The notes under the pieces are model-generated. The model was not told the DNA's origin. It saw only the letters and a list, made by a program, of their open reading frames with translations, and ran no database searches. 29,601 bases of DNA from CAG-791 sp045117315 (lineage in GTDB: Bacteria > Bacillota > Clostridia > Lachnospirales > Lachnospiraceae), in NCBI GenBank assembly GCA_045117315.1, contig JBGUNJ010000050.1, positions 1-29,601 on the forward strand, in the 5' to 3' direction. The position numbers and the translations under genes were made by a program. Shown in pieces: positions 1-8,668 of the stretch. How positions within the stretch are numbered: the first letter of the stretch is position 1; every line of letters begins with the position of its first letter.

Positions 1-103
1 TACCGGCCGCTCGCAATGGTCCTGCGGTTGTTTGTGCATACTGACGAGACTCAGAGCCTTTTCCTGGCTTTTGACCTTTACATCATATGATTGAAAGCTG
101 AGC

Positions 104-685
104 TTACATGGGATGTCCCCACAATGTTTCTTCCAGCATCTTCATATTCTCAAGAGGATTATCAGAGACCATAAACAGGTGCTCATAGAAATAATCTTCA
201 TTGAAAGTCAGACGCATCTGATACCATTTAGCGCCTCCGTGAACAGATGACGACAGGCCTTCATTTTCAAAACCGAATCTGGAATAATATTCGATCATAT
301 TTTCTTTACAGGTGAGGACAAGGCCTTTACAGCCCCTGTCACCCGCCTCGCTGATCACGCGGTTGAGAAGCCAGGCAGCGTATCCCTGTCTCCGGTATTC
401 AGGCAGAGTACATACGCTGAAGATCATGAGCCAGTCTCCGTTTTTTTTGTGGAAGGAGGGATCAGCATACATCTCATCTGTCAGATCTGATTCGGCAGTT
501 ACGGGCCCTGCCGCATAGCAGATGAGGTCATTGTAATCTGTGAAGCCAAGCCAGAAACAATCAGGATAGGTCTTCAGTCTCCCTGCCAGTCTGTCCCTGT
601 CGGCAGCTTCCGCAGCCGGAAAGCAGGCTGCTTCCAGTGCGGCGATACGGTCAAGATCAGTTTCTTTTGCCTTTTTGATATACAT
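104..685 (-). CDS. GNAT-family N-acetyltransferase
   Basis: A 193-residue protein of ordinary length for a single-domain GNAT acyltransferase, which would move an acetyl group from acetyl-CoA to an amine; the substrate cannot be told. The acetyl-CoA binding motif is visible around residues 93-110 (PEYRRQGYAAWLLNRVI, fitting the R/Q-x-x-G-x-G/A pattern), preceded by the strand WLMIFSVCTL. The N-terminal IKKAKETDLDRIAALEAACFP is typical of the family. The ATG at 685 has AGGAAA a few bases upstream. The gene stands alone, read away from the neighbouring NYN gene's terminator, and no partner hints at its role. Family assignment is firm; the specific function is unknown. Confidence 0.88.
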   Translation of the reverse strand: MYIKKAKETDLDRIAALEAACFPAAEAADRDRLAGRLKTYPDCFWLGFTDYNDLICYAAGPVTAESDLTDEMYADPSFHKKNGDWLMIFSVCTLPEYRRQGYAAWLLNRVISEAGDRGCKGLVLTCKENMIEYYSRFGFENEGLSSSVHGGAKWYQMRLTFNEDYFYEHLFMVSDNPLENMKMLEETLWGHPM

Positions 686-734
686 GATTATTTCCTTTCA
701 CTCAAGAATCCCGATCGAGTCCTGAATAGGGTTG

Positions 735-815
735 ACACAGCCTCGCCGCCTTCCACCCCCTGACCGGCCTGCGTCCGCCGCAAGGCGGAAAAAATTTCAC
801 GGGCCGTGTCATTGA
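735..815 (-). repeat. Dispersed intergenic repeat, copy A
   Basis: One of four related copies in the window (others near 8981, 21960 and 26800). Read on the minus strand it starts with ATGACACGGCCCGTG, then an A/T stretch, then TTTTCCGCCTTGCGG, then a G-rich part ending in GGCGGCGAGGC. It begins directly after the T-tract of the terminator at 815-851. The ACACGG/CCGTG and CCGC/GCGG parts are self-complementary, so it could fold. It lies in the gap between the NYN gene and the GNAT gene. Confidence 0.7.
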
Positions 816-851
816 AAAACAGCCGGACACCGCAGGTGCAGTGTCCGGCCC
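815..851 (-). terminator. Intrinsic terminator of the NYN gene
   Basis: A 9-bp perfect stem (GCCGGACAC at 823-831 with GTGTCCGGC at 842-850) followed on the minus strand by a TGTTTTTC tract. It lies about 30 bases past the stop codon of the 880-2865 gene and fits a Rho-independent terminator for it. Confidence 0.82.
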
Positions 852-879
852 CTCAGTCTTGTTCCGACCGACTTATCCT

Positions 880-2865
880 TTACATTTGATACATTGTCTT
901 TGCGAAGGGCTTGAGCAGAAAATAGAATCTGCGGCCCTTTTCCTTGCCATAATGCTTGAGGAGCGCATAGCGAAGGGAGGTCAGATTGTTGAGCTTTTCT
1001 CTAACACTAAGAAGATATTCAGATATGTCCGCCGGGTACTCGCCAGTATAATCACTGCGGGCAAAAATGATCTCGCAATAATATTCAAACTTCTGCTTGA
1101 GATCCGGCTTCAGCACAGGAATGCTGCGTGTATTGTTCTTGATGGAAAGATAGATATCTTTTCCCTGATCCCCGTAAAAAGTAGCCAGCTGATTGTGAAG
1201 CTCAGCCAGATTGTCGGGGCCAATGCAGGCGACGATTCTGGCGATTTCTTCGTCTCCCGGGATCCGGGACGCCTCAGAATTATCCCCTTCAGCTGCAGCT
1301 GCGCTGTTTTCTGTGGAGGAAGTTCCTGCATCCGGGGACTTCGCTGCGGTTTTGGCGCTTTTCTGCTCTTCGGATGAGCTGTTTTCAGAGGAATTCTCGA
1401 CAGGCTCCGCCTTTTTGGAACCGGACTTGGTCCTTCTGGATCTTGATCTGCGCGATCTGGTCTTACGCGGACTGTCGGCCGCCTGATCATCAGTCTCCTG
1501 ACCGGAGTCGGCAGATTCCGGATTCTCTTCGGATTCATCCGGTTTTGTGCGGGCAGCTTTTTTCTTTTTGTCCGTTCCCGTACCGCTGACAGACCCGGAA
1601 GAAACTAAATCGCCGGTGGAAGCGGCCTCACTCGCGTCGGAATTATCTCCGGCGGCAGGAATACTGTCGTCTGTATCTGAAGAATCCTGATCCTGTCCGG
1701 GAGCTGTATCAGCTGTTTTCCCTTTTTCATGGGATCCGGAGGGAGTCGGAGCGGAAAGCTCTTCTTCTGTGGGACCGTCTTTGAATTCTTCTCTGAATTC
1801 TTCTCCGAAATCTTCTCCGAAACGTTCCCTGAGATCTTCATTTAAGTCATTCCGCAGGCCGGGACTTTCCTCTCCATCTTCTGTCTCTGAAACGGAGGAA
1901 GCGAACGCGGAATCCATGCCTGCACCTGCATAGGAGGTATCGGGCTTTTGGATATCCTGAGCAGAACCGATAAGAGATGATTCAGAATCCTGACTGCCCT
2001 TATCTGCATCATCATATTCAGGAACCTGTTCCGGATCAGCTTCATCCTGAGAAAGGGGTTCCTGATCTGAATACTCCGCATCACTGTAGTCATGGATGTC
2101 GTATTCGTCTTCAGAACCGGTTTCTTCGTCTGAATTATCATAAATGGATTCATTGTCCGCGGACATCTCATCTGAGGATACCTCATCCGAAGCAGCCTCA
2201 TCTGTGTCGTCCTCTTCCTCTTCGAAGTCCGGATCGTAATCCTCATTCTCATTTTCAGGAATACTGTCGAAATCCTCCTCCACAAAATCTGCCTCTTCAG
2301 CTTCAGGCTCCGCGGCAGTCTCCGCATCCCTCAAAACAGGGCGGGAAGGTCTGACATCCTGCATCTCTGCCGGATACGCAGAGGAAACCGCTGAAGATGC
2401 TGCAGCTGTTTCAGTTTCTTCCCCGATCACAGCCCGGTTTACATGATCACGGGTACGATCGGAGGCATTTCTCCACTCCAGATCTTCTCTTCTGCGTCTC
2501 TCGAGATTTTTACACTCTTTTCCTGTGATTCGTTTGACCGATTTTTTGCTGCGTCTCCAATACTTGACGGCTGCGTCAAAGCCTGTGTCGTTGGTGACGA
2601 TCACAAACCTGTCGCTCTCGTTTTTACTGATTCGATATCCGAGCTCGGTGACGAGCTGGAAATCCAGCGCATTTGTGCCCTCATAACATTTGATGAAGGT
2701 CACTGTCCTGTCGGATTCCTTGAGCTTGATCAGACTTTCATAACTCATATGCGGACTGTTTCTGGTATAAAAAACAATCAGCTCTGTCTGATCAGCCGGA
2801 AGTTCCAGAAGAGAAATCCAGAAATCTCCGACATTTTCGCTGTCTATTAAATATTGTACTGTCAT
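880..2865 (-). CDS. PIN/NYN-like putative nuclease with long acidic low-complexity tail
   Basis: A 661-residue protein. Residues 1-115 resemble a PIN/NYN-type nuclease fold: an N-terminal strand with an acidic residue (YLIDSENVG), a central NALDFQLVTELG and a later IVTNDTGFDAAVKYW, the usual spread of metal-binding acidic residues. A region of about 400 residues follows, rich in Asp, Glu and Ser, turning basic (RSRRSRSRRTKSGSKK) around residues 465-485. The last 115 residues are again foldable (DEEIARIVACIGPDNLAELHNQLATFYG and onward, ending KPFAKTMYQM). The ATG at 2865 is preferred over the in-frame TTG at 2871 because AGGGA sits six bases before the ATG. The gene stands alone with its own terminator. 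An RNA-processing or RNA-degrading role is inferred from the N-terminal fold; the C-terminal domain is not recognised. Confidence 0.72.
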   Translation of the reverse strand: MTVQYLIDSENVGDFWISLLELPADQTELIVFYTRNSPHMSYESLIKLKESDRTVTFIKCYEGTNALDFQLVTELGYRISKNESDRFVIVTNDTGFDAAVKYWRRSKKSVKRITGKECKNLERRRREDLEWRNASDRTRDHVNRAVIGEETETAAASSAVSSAYPAEMQDVRPSRPVLRDAETAAEPEAEEADFVEEDFDSIPENENEDYDPDFEEEEDDTDEAASDEVSSDEMSADNESIYDNSDEETGSEDEYDIHDYSDAEYSDQEPLSQDEADPEQVPEYDDADKGSQDSESSLIGSAQDIQKPDTSYAGAGMDSAFASSVSETEDGEESPGLRNDLNEDLRERFGEDFGEEFREEFKDGPTEEELSAPTPSGSHEKGKTADTAPGQDQDSSDTDDSIPAAGDNSDASEAASTGDLVSSGSVSGTGTDKKKKAARTKPDESEENPESADSGQETDDQAADSPRKTRSRRSRSRRTKSGSKKAEPVENSSENSSSEEQKSAKTAAKSPDAGTSSTENSAAAAEGDNSEASRIPGDEEIARIVACIGPDNLAELHNQLATFYGDQGKDIYLSIKNNTRSIPVLKPDLKQKFEYYCEIIFARSDYTGEYPADISEYLLSVREKLNNLTSLRYALLKHYGKEKGRRFYFLLKPFAKTMYQM

Positions 2866-2970
2866 ACACAATCCCTGATCGGTCGGAACATCAGAAATTA
2901 TAACACGAAGGCAGGCTCTCGGGCAATCTGTTTATCAGCCTATATTATGCTGATATTAAGCCCTGGTTAC

Positions 2971-3001
2971 TGTACACGCCCCATCCAAGGGCGTAGACAT
3001 G
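2971..3001. repeat. Small dispersed palindrome, copy 1
   Basis: TACACGCCCC followed closely by AAGGGCGTAGACATG forms a short stem-loop (ACGCCC at 2976-2981 with GGGCGT at 2989-2994). The same TACACGCCC/GGGCGTGT design recurs at 5475-5497 and 12461-12480. This copy lies just past the mscS stop codon on the minus strand. Confidence 0.5.
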
Positions 3002-3034
3002 TATCTTGTTTTTATATATGGCCTTTGCTCAGGT

Positions 3035-3943
3035 TTATTCCATGTGGACATGAACCTGGGGGAAGGGAATACTGATTCCGGCCTCATCAAATCTGAGTTT
3101 GACTGCCTCTGTGACAGCCCACTTGGCGCTGAGGAAGGAGGGGGATGGCACGTAGCAGTTCATACCCATGTTGACAGCACTGTCTCCCAGACTGTCCACG
3201 AAAACGTCCACCGGATGGTTCTGCAGGATATCCGGAATCTCCTTGCTGATCTCAAGAAGGATCTTCTTGGCAAGCAGGATATCGGAGTCGTAGCTGATAC
3301 CGACGAGCAAGTCCAGGCGTCTGATCGGGTTTTCCCCGCAGTCAGTGACGGCACAATTTGAAATAATGCTGTTGGGAATCGTTAGTACCCGGTTATCTTT
3401 AGTGGTGATGGTCGTATATACCAGTCCGATCATGGACACAGTGCCCTCACCGTGATCACAGATAATATAGTGCCCGACCCTGAATGGATGCATGAGAAGA
3501 ATGAGAATGCCTCCGGCCACATTGGCAAGGCTTCCCTGCAGGGACATGCCGATTGCCAGCATGAGGGTGCCCAGCACAGTGACGATAGAGGCTGTATTGA
3601 TCCCAAGCTGACCGAGAATGAAGAATATCAGAATGATGTGGAGAAAAATCTCCAGCGCGGAACCCAGGAATCTGGTAAGTCCGATGTCTGCCTGTGTTTT
3701 CTCCAGACCTTTCTGAAGCATATGATGGAGCAGCCTGATCAGCTTCCTGCCGATCAGGATGATGATCAGGCAGACGATGATATTGAAGGCGAGGGACCTG
3801 ATTACAGGGAGCATGCTCTCAAAAAAGTTTTTTAAATTTGTCACCGTGAGATCTGATGGCTCAATGGGCTCCATCTGTTCTATCTGTTCGATCGGTGTGC
3901 TTTCCGTGGCTGTACTGATAATACCGGACATACTGATGAACAT
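3035..3943 (-). CDS. mscS: MscS-family mechanosensitive ion channel
   Basis: A 302-residue membrane protein of the small-conductance mechanosensitive channel family, which opens under membrane tension to release solutes on osmotic downshock. Three hydrophobic segments are visible at about 48-68, 92-113 and 118-150. The third is the Gly/Ala-rich pore helix (LGTLMLAIGMSLQGSLANVAGG), followed by the family hallmark HPFRVGHYI leading into the cytoplasmic beta domain. It ends FPQVHVHME, as MscS proteins often end near FPQ. Length matches E. coli MscS (286 residues). The ATG at 3943 has AGGAAAG six bases upstream. It appears to be a single-gene unit. Confidence 0.95.
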   Translation of the reverse strand: MFISMSGIISTATESTPIEQIEQMEPIEPSDLTVTNLKNFFESMLPVIRSLAFNIIVCLIIILIGRKLIRLLHHMLQKGLEKTQADIGLTRFLGSALEIFLHIILIFFILGQLGINTASIVTVLGTLMLAIGMSLQGSLANVAGGILILLMHPFRVGHYIICDHGEGTVSMIGLVYTTITTKDNRVLTIPNSIISNCAVTDCGENPIRRLDLLVGISYDSDILLAKKILLEISKEIPDILQNHPVDVFVDSLGDSAVNMGMNCYVPSPSFLSAKWAVTEAVKLRFDEAGISIPFPQVHVHME

Positions 3944-4139
3944 TTTTTTCTTTCCTCTTGCTTAAACAGCGAATTATCCCGTTTATACTGATTTAACTCT
4001 AAACCGGGTCAGACCTGCTGTCGCCTTATTAATCTGATTCAGCCGGATGCGTGCTCTGAATCTGCGGAGCCGCATGTCGACTTGTAATATCTTCAAACAT
4101 AAACCACACCGAACTGCATCAGATGGTTTATGAACAGGT

Positions 4140-4745
4140 TCAGGCACCGATTACTTTTTTAATGGCAGCGAGAAGGTCATCGAATTCCTCGAAGGCGGGA
4201 AGGTCGGGGTTGTCTTTGCGGATCTGGTCGGTGCTCCTGAAAAGGAAACCGTCTTTTCCGGCTCTGATCATGGCCAGATCATTATAGCTGTCCCCAATGC
4301 CGACCGTCTCAAATCCAATGGACTGAAAAGCTCTCACGGTGGAAAGCTTGGAGTTTTCGCAGCGCATTTTGTGGCCGATGATCTCTCCGTCGGGAGCGAC
4401 GATCAGTGAATTGCAGAAAAGTGTCGGCCATTCAAGCTTCTTCATCAGGGGTTTAGCGAACTCGGTAAAAGTATCGCTGATGATGACAGCCTGTGTCATG
4501 CTGCGCAGCTCATTGAGAAAATCAAGTGCACCCGGAAGCGGTTCGATTTTGGCAATCGTCTCCTGAATCTGAGGAAGTCCCAGGCCGTGCTCATGAAGGA
4601 TGCCGCGGCGGAATGCCATGAGCTTGTCGTAATCCGGCTCATCCCGCGTTGTCCTTCTGAGTTCAGGGATTCCGGTCACTTCCGAAAAAGCAATCCAGAT
4701 TTCCGGTACCAAAACACCTTCCAGGTCCAAACAAATGATATGCAT
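4140..4745 (-). CDS. thrH: ThrH-like HAD phosphatase (phosphoserine phosphatase / homoserine phosphotransferase)
   Basis: A 201-residue HAD-superfamily enzyme. The nucleophile motif is LDLEGVLVPE (Asp7, with Glu9 in place of the usual second Asp), characteristic of ThrH, which removes phosphate from phosphoserine and can transfer it to homoserine. Motif II is VIISDTFTEF near residue 95, and motif III/IV is GIGDSYNDLAMI near residue 150. Length and the IWIAFSEVTGIPELRRTTRDEPDYDKLM stretch agree with ThrH rather than SerB. It starts at ATG 4745 behind AAAGGA. The 230 bp upstream contain no gene; a GCAAATGC/GCATTTGC hairpin lies near 4865-4895. Serine or threonine metabolism is likely; which activity dominates cannot be read from the sequence. 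Confidence 0.9.
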   Translation of the reverse strand: MHIICLDLEGVLVPEIWIAFSEVTGIPELRRTTRDEPDYDKLMAFRRGILHEHGLGLPQIQETIAKIEPLPGALDFLNELRSMTQAVIISDTFTEFAKPLMKKLEWPTLFCNSLIVAPDGEIIGHKMRCENSKLSTVRAFQSIGFETVGIGDSYNDLAMIRAGKDGFLFRSTDQIRKDNPDLPAFEEFDDLLAAIKKVIGA

Positions 4746-4975
4746 TTTCTGTTTTCCTTTCTAAATAGCTGAATAAACTTCCTAAATGGCTGAAAAACAT
4801 TTTTATGTTAACAGCTGAGAAATTCTATATCTTAACTGTGATTAAAGCAGCGAGGAAAGCGGCTGCAAATGCCGAGCCCGCTTGAGCATTTGCGGACATT
4901 TGCGAGCGCTCACGCCCATTACCACAAGTGTGGAAAATTAAAAGTCCTTAAATTATGCGGAACTGCCAATCCGGC

Positions 4976-5353
4976 TTATTTTTTTCCGAAGCGGGATTTG
5001 ATTCCGCGGCTGAGTTTCTGAGTAAAAGTCAGTGCCCGTACAAGATGATCCTCAGGCATATATTGCCGGCAGGCTCTTAAAAGAGGTTTTGTGTTTTTTC
5101 CTGCCGAATAGCGGAAAATGCCGTTTCGCTTTGTCTGTACCTCGAATCGGGGAAGCCATTTTCCCCCAAACACAACATCTGCCACGATATAGGTGATCTC
5201 TTCCCAGGGAATCTGCACATAATTCTCGACATTTCTGTTGTCGTAGAATTCAAATGCCTTATCGCCCACCATGATCTTGCCGTATTCGTTGATTCCGCGG
5301 AAAGAGGTCGCGTTGCAGACATAGTCTACTTTTGTATTCATGGATTCTGCCAT
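4976..5353 (-). CDS. manO: DUF956 family protein, mannose PTS accessory (ManO)
   Basis: A 125-residue protein matching the DUF956/ManO family, small cytoplasmic proteins encoded with mannose-type PTS operons in Firmicutes; a regulatory link to that PTS is assumed in the literature but not well defined. Recognisable parts are the N-terminal CNATSFRGINEYGKIMVGDKAFEFY, the central IPWEEITYIVADV and FEVQTKRNGIFRYSAGK. It lies directly after the IID gene on the same strand, but 344 bp away, with a strong terminator and its own promoter between them, so it is probably expressed separately. The start ATG at 5353 has AGAGG nine bases upstream; a second ATG four codons later is possible. Confidence 0.88.
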   Translation of the reverse strand: MAESMNTKVDYVCNATSFRGINEYGKIMVGDKAFEFYDNRNVENYVQIPWEEITYIVADVVFGGKWLPRFEVQTKRNGIFRYSAGKNTKPLLRACRQYMPEDHLVRALTFTQKLSRGIKSRFGKK

Positions 5354-5427
5354 ATTTCAGTCCTCTCAGACCGCGCCGGCTTCCTTACCTGCGCGGGAAA
5401 ATATAAATCTTGATTACCGCATCGACT

Positions 5428-5456
5428 ATATTATCATGCAACGTTCGATTTTTCAA
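5428..5456 (-). promoter_or_regulatory. Sigma-70-type promoter for DUF956 gene
   Basis: On the minus strand TTGAAA (5456-5451) is followed by a 17-base spacer and TAATAT (5433-5428), a near-consensus housekeeping promoter about 75 bases before the DUF956 start codon. It explains how the gene is transcribed past the upstream terminator at 5609-5641. Seen by eye only. Confidence 0.6.
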
Positions 5457-5474
5457 TTACAGACTCGCACCGGG

Positions 5475-5497
5475 ACACGCCCTTCGAGAGGGCGTGT
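5475..5497. repeat. Small dispersed palindrome, copy 2
   Basis: A perfect 8-bp stem, ACACGCCC (5475-5482) with GGGCGTGT (5490-5497), around the loop TTCGAGA. It is the best-formed of three related palindromes in the window. It lies just upstream of the DUF956 promoter in the 344-bp gap between the IID and DUF956 genes; apart from the terminator and promoter listed here nothing else was seen in that gap. Confidence 0.55.
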
Positions 5498-5608
5498 ACA
5501 TAATGACTGCCGTTGATTTTCCTCGTATAAGAGTCCCACGCAAGGCGGCCTGCGGACCTTGTATGACAATGTTCCCGCTTATAGGCTGTTCACTATTTCG
5601 TTTTGGGC

Positions 5609-5641
5609 AAAAAAACCGCCGGCAGGATCTCCTGCCGGCGG
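5609..5641 (-). terminator. Intrinsic terminator after the mannose PTS operon
   Basis: An 11-bp perfect stem (CCGCCGGCAGG at 5616-5626 with CCTGCCGGCGG at 5631-5641) with a four-base loop, followed on the minus strand by seven T. A textbook Rho-independent terminator about 55 bases past the IID stop codon. Confidence 0.95.
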
Positions 5642-5697
5642 CCCGGGTTCAAAGTCATTTGATTATACAGAGGACTTTCTCTGTGTTCATGTATAAA

Positions 5698-6618
5698 TTA
5701 CATGAGTCCGATTGCATGGAAAAGGATACCGACGACGAAGAGGCCGAGGATGATGACGATCGGGGAGACTTTCCTCTTCAGCAGATACATGCAGAGGAAG
5801 GTCAGCAGCAGAGCTGCAAGTCCGGGAACCAGAGAGTTCAGGTTGTCCTGAAGAGTGGTTACCTTGGTGGGATCCATGGACATGCCGGAGGACCACTGTG
5901 CCAGAGCCTGCTTGATACCTTCACCGCCCTGAGGCAGCTTGTCCCACTCGATGTAAGCGCCTTCGGAAAGAGCGACTTCGGAGACCTTGATCGGGAAGTT
6001 TACGGAAACCCAGCGCTGAACCAGGGAACCCAGGACGAACATACCAAGAATGGAAGCGCCCTGTGTGACCTTCTGCAGAAGGCCGCCGGAAAGGTCCTTG
6101 GTGATCGCGGTACCTGCCTGGTAGCCGAATTCCTGAGTGTACCACAGGAAAGCGTAACGGATCACGTTCCAGAGAACGAAGAAGAGGATGGGACCGAGGA
6201 TGTTTCCACTCATTGCGAAGGAAGCAGCCAGCGCGCCGAGGATGGGACGTACTGTGAACCAGAAGATAGGATCGCCGACACCGGCAAGAGGTCCCATCAT
6301 ACCGACCTTGACACCCTGGATAGCGGCATCATCGACCGGAGCGCCGTTTGCGCGGTCCTCTTCCAGGGCCAGAGTGACGCCCAGAATAGGAGCAGCGACA
6401 TAGGGCTGTGTATTGAAGAACTCCAGATGGCGCTTGAGAGCGGCCGCCTGTTCTTCTTTTGTGGTATAGAGTCTTTTGATCGCGGGGATCATAGCGTAGC
6501 AGTAACCACCGTTCTGCATACGCTCATAGTTCCAGGAACCCTGCAGGAAAGTGGAACGGAAGCAGACAGAAATTCTGTCCTGTTTTGTCAAAGCGACTTT
6601 CTTTTCATTTTCAGCCAT
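5698..6618 (-). CDS. manN: PTS mannose/fructose/sorbose family IID component
   Basis: A 306-residue membrane component of a mannose-class phosphotransferase system; with IIC it forms the sugar channel. The early stretch SVCFRSTFLQGSWNYERMQNGGYCYAMIPAIKRLY is the IID signature, followed by APILGVTLALEEDRANG and VKVGMMGPLAGVGDPIFWFTVRPILGALAASFA, all diagnostic. The C-terminus carries membrane helices (LAALLLTFLCMYLL and VIIILGLFVVGILFHAIGLM). ATG 6618 is chosen because AGGAGG lies nine bases upstream; the in-frame TTG at 6639 would overlap the IIC gene and lacks a proper site. It is the last gene of the three-gene operon, 17 bases after IIC, followed by a strong terminator. Sugar specificity cannot be read from sequence. 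Confidence 0.95.
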   Translation of the reverse strand: MAENEKKVALTKQDRISVCFRSTFLQGSWNYERMQNGGYCYAMIPAIKRLYTTKEEQAAALKRHLEFFNTQPYVAAPILGVTLALEEDRANGAPVDDAAIQGVKVGMMGPLAGVGDPIFWFTVRPILGALAASFAMSGNILGPILFFVLWNVIRYAFLWYTQEFGYQAGTAITKDLSGGLLQKVTQGASILGMFVLGSLVQRWVSVNFPIKVSEVALSEGAYIEWDKLPQGGEGIKQALAQWSSGMSMDPTKVTTLQDNLNSLVPGLAALLLTFLCMYLLKRKVSPIVIILGLFVVGILFHAIGLM

Positions 6619-6635
6619 TGCGCACTTCCTCCTTC

Positions 6636-7445
6636 TCAATAATCATTCAGGATATCGCCCAGAGGATCGCCGCTTCCGCCTGCAGCTGCGCCTGAGCCGG
6701 CACCGCTTCCGCCTTTTTCAGACAGATTCAGGTAGATGAATGCGATCGCGACTGCGACAATACCGAGACCGATGAGGGTCAGATCGGAGATGGCTGCCAG
6801 AGCGAAGCCGATGAAGAAGAAAGGCCACACTTCAGCTGTCGCCATCATGTTGATGACCAGTGCATAACCGACTGCCACGACCATGCCGCCGCCGATGGAC
6901 ATACCTTCGGTCAGCCATGCGGGCATGCTGTTGAGCAGGTTTGCGACGACCTCAGCGGGAACGACGCAGAGAGCTGCTGCAGGGACAGCGATACGAAGAC
7001 CCTGCATGAAGATCGCGCCCCACTGAAGCATCTCGATTTTCTTGAAATCGGCATTTTCAGCGGCAGCGTCCATTGCGTGGACGATCGGAACTGCCAGTGT
7101 ACGGGCGATCATGGTGAGGAACAGACCTGCGACTGCCAGCGGAATTGCAACCGCGATAGCAGTTGAAGCACCATCAGCGCCCTGTCCGCTCTTCATCAGG
7201 ATGATAGCGGAAGCGACAGAAGCAAGAGCAGCATCGGGAGCGACTGCCGCGCCGATATTTGCCCAGCCCATGGCGATCATCTGAAGGGAGCCGCCCAGGA
7301 TGATACCTGCTACAGGCTGTCCGCAGACGATGCCGATCAGTGTGCAGGCCACGAGAGGCTGATGGAACTGGAATTCATCCAGAATGCCTTCCATGCCTGC
7401 AAGAAAAGCAACTATAATGACTAACACTATGGATATAGCGTTCAT
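6636..7445 (-). CDS. manM: PTS mannose/fructose/sorbose family IIC component
   Basis: A 269-residue, very hydrophobic permease subunit. The N-terminal AGMEGILDEFQFHQPLVACTLIGIVCG and the adjacent GIILGGSLQMIAMGWANIGAAVAPDAALASVASAI are the conserved IIC region. Several further helices follow, and the tail is Gly-rich (GGSGAGSGAAAGGSGD), a variable region often seen in this family. ATG 7445 is chosen: GGAGG lies five bases upstream, while the in-frame TTG at 7457 has no site. It sits between IIAB and IID in the usual order. It acts in the cytoplasmic membrane, bringing in sugar as it is phosphorylated by IIB. Confidence 0.95.
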   Translation of the reverse strand: MNAISIVLVIIVAFLAGMEGILDEFQFHQPLVACTLIGIVCGQPVAGIILGGSLQMIAMGWANIGAAVAPDAALASVASAIILMKSGQGADGASTAIAVAIPLAVAGLFLTMIARTLAVPIVHAMDAAAENADFKKIEMLQWGAIFMQGLRIAVPAAALCVVPAEVVANLLNSMPAWLTEGMSIGGGMVVAVGYALVINMMATAEVWPFFFIGFALAAISDLTLIGLGIVAVAIAFIYLNLSEKGGSGAGSGAAAGGSGDPLGDILNDY

Positions 7446-7533
7446 ATGTACCTCCAATACATTTTACACACCTTCCGGATATGAAACACTCCGGAAAAAT
7501 TATGTAAAAACACTGCGTTGCAGTTTTTACATG

Positions 7534-8523
7534 TTAACCCAGCTCAGCGCGTGCCTTTTCGACAATCGCGTCCATATCCTCTCTGGAGTCGGTGGGAACC
7601 TTACGGACATCAAACTTGATGCCAAGTTTCTTGAGTTCATCAAAGGTCTCAACGTCCTCTTTGCCGAGGGAAAGCACTTTGTTGACTGCAACTTTTCCGA
7701 GTGAATGAGCCATGGAACCGACATTGAGTTCCTTGATGTCCACACCGCCCTTGATCGCGCGGAGCGCGTCCTGAGGTGTTTCAAACAGAAGCAGTGCCTT
7801 GGTGGCACCGAAACGAGGGTCTTTTGCTACTTCGATGATCTTGCTGATCGGAACGACATTTGCCTTTACTCCGGGCGGTGCCGCCTGCTCGATCAGGGTC
7901 TTGCGCAGGTCATCATGTGCCACACCGTCAGAGCAGACAATGATACGGGTCGGCTGTGTGGTCTTGGACCAGGCAGTAGCGACCTGTCCGTGAAGCAGAC
8001 GAGAATCGATACGGGCCAGAACATATTTGATATGTCCGTCACCGAGGACTGTTCCCGGAGGAATAGCGCCGGTGGGCTCAGCCGCGCCGCCTGCTGCGGG
8101 TGCAGGAGCAGCTGCGTCTTCAGGCATGAGCGACTCGGGATGGGTGACAATGCCCTCTCTGGCTGCGCTCACGATTGCCGTAGCAACTTCTCCGGCAGTT
8201 TCAAAATCATCTCTTGCTCCATACGCTTCCGCGATCATGGGCAGGTTCATGCCTGTGACCACTGCCCACCCCGGATGGTCAGCACTGAGCAGGAAAATCT
8301 GATTGTACGGTGTTCCGGCGAACAGATCGCACATAAACAGGACGTTCTCAGGATCTTCCAGCTTTGCGACCGCTTCCTGGATCTTCACGCGAAGATCATC
8401 AGGCGTCTCGCCGTTGTGGAACGTAACAGGAATCACATCATCCGCCTCACCGAATACCATGCAGGCGGAGGAATAAATTCCTGTTGCAAAGTCACCATGA
8501 CTTGCAAGGATAATCCCAACCAT
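7534..8523 (-). CDS. manL: PTS mannose-type IIAB fusion component
   Basis: A 329-residue two-domain phosphocarrier. The IIA domain is residues 1-130, with the phosphorylated His9 in ILASHGDFATGI and the family motif FMCDLFAGTPYN. An Ala/Pro/Gly-rich linker covers about 134-160. The IIB domain starts near 165 with VLARIDSRLLHGQVATAW, His178 being the phosphorylated residue passed on to sugar. ATG 8523 is preferred over the longer 342-residue reading because AAGGGAG is eight bases upstream of it. It is the first gene of the operon, and a near-consensus sigma-70 promoter lies 145-175 bases upstream. No ManR or LevR-type activator is present in the window. Confidence 0.95.
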   Translation of the reverse strand: MVGIILASHGDFATGIYSSACMVFGEADDVIPVTFHNGETPDDLRVKIQEAVAKLEDPENVLFMCDLFAGTPYNQIFLLSADHPGWAVVTGMNLPMIAEAYGARDDFETAGEVATAIVSAAREGIVTHPESLMPEDAAAPAPAAGGAAEPTGAIPPGTVLGDGHIKYVLARIDSRLLHGQVATAWSKTTQPTRIIVCSDGVAHDDLRKTLIEQAAPPGVKANVVPISKIIEVAKDPRFGATKALLLFETPQDALRAIKGGVDIKELNVGSMAHSLGKVAVNKVLSLGKEDVETFDELKKLGIKFDVRKVPTDSREDMDAIVEKARAELG

Positions 8524-8668
8524 ATATTTTACTCCCTTCTCTGTTATTTCTATGTGTTTCATTGTCCGGACAGGAACGTAATACTCTGCGATTCCGTACC
8601 AGTGTGGTCAGCAGTTCTGTAAATGGAACATGTGACGGACAAAAGCTACACATATGATTACAAAAATC

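Noticed and set aside
5410..6642. A 410-codon plus-strand frame across the IID gene
   Set aside because: The minus strand encodes a clear PTS IID protein, and this frame begins in intergenic sequence without a binding site.
8587..8601. A possible sigma-54 promoter (TGGTAC-N5-CGCA) before the PTS operon, as seen for mannose PTS genes in other Firmicutes
   Set aside because: The GG and GC elements are one base too close, and a perfect sigma-70 promoter lies just upstream; no ManR/LevR gene is present.
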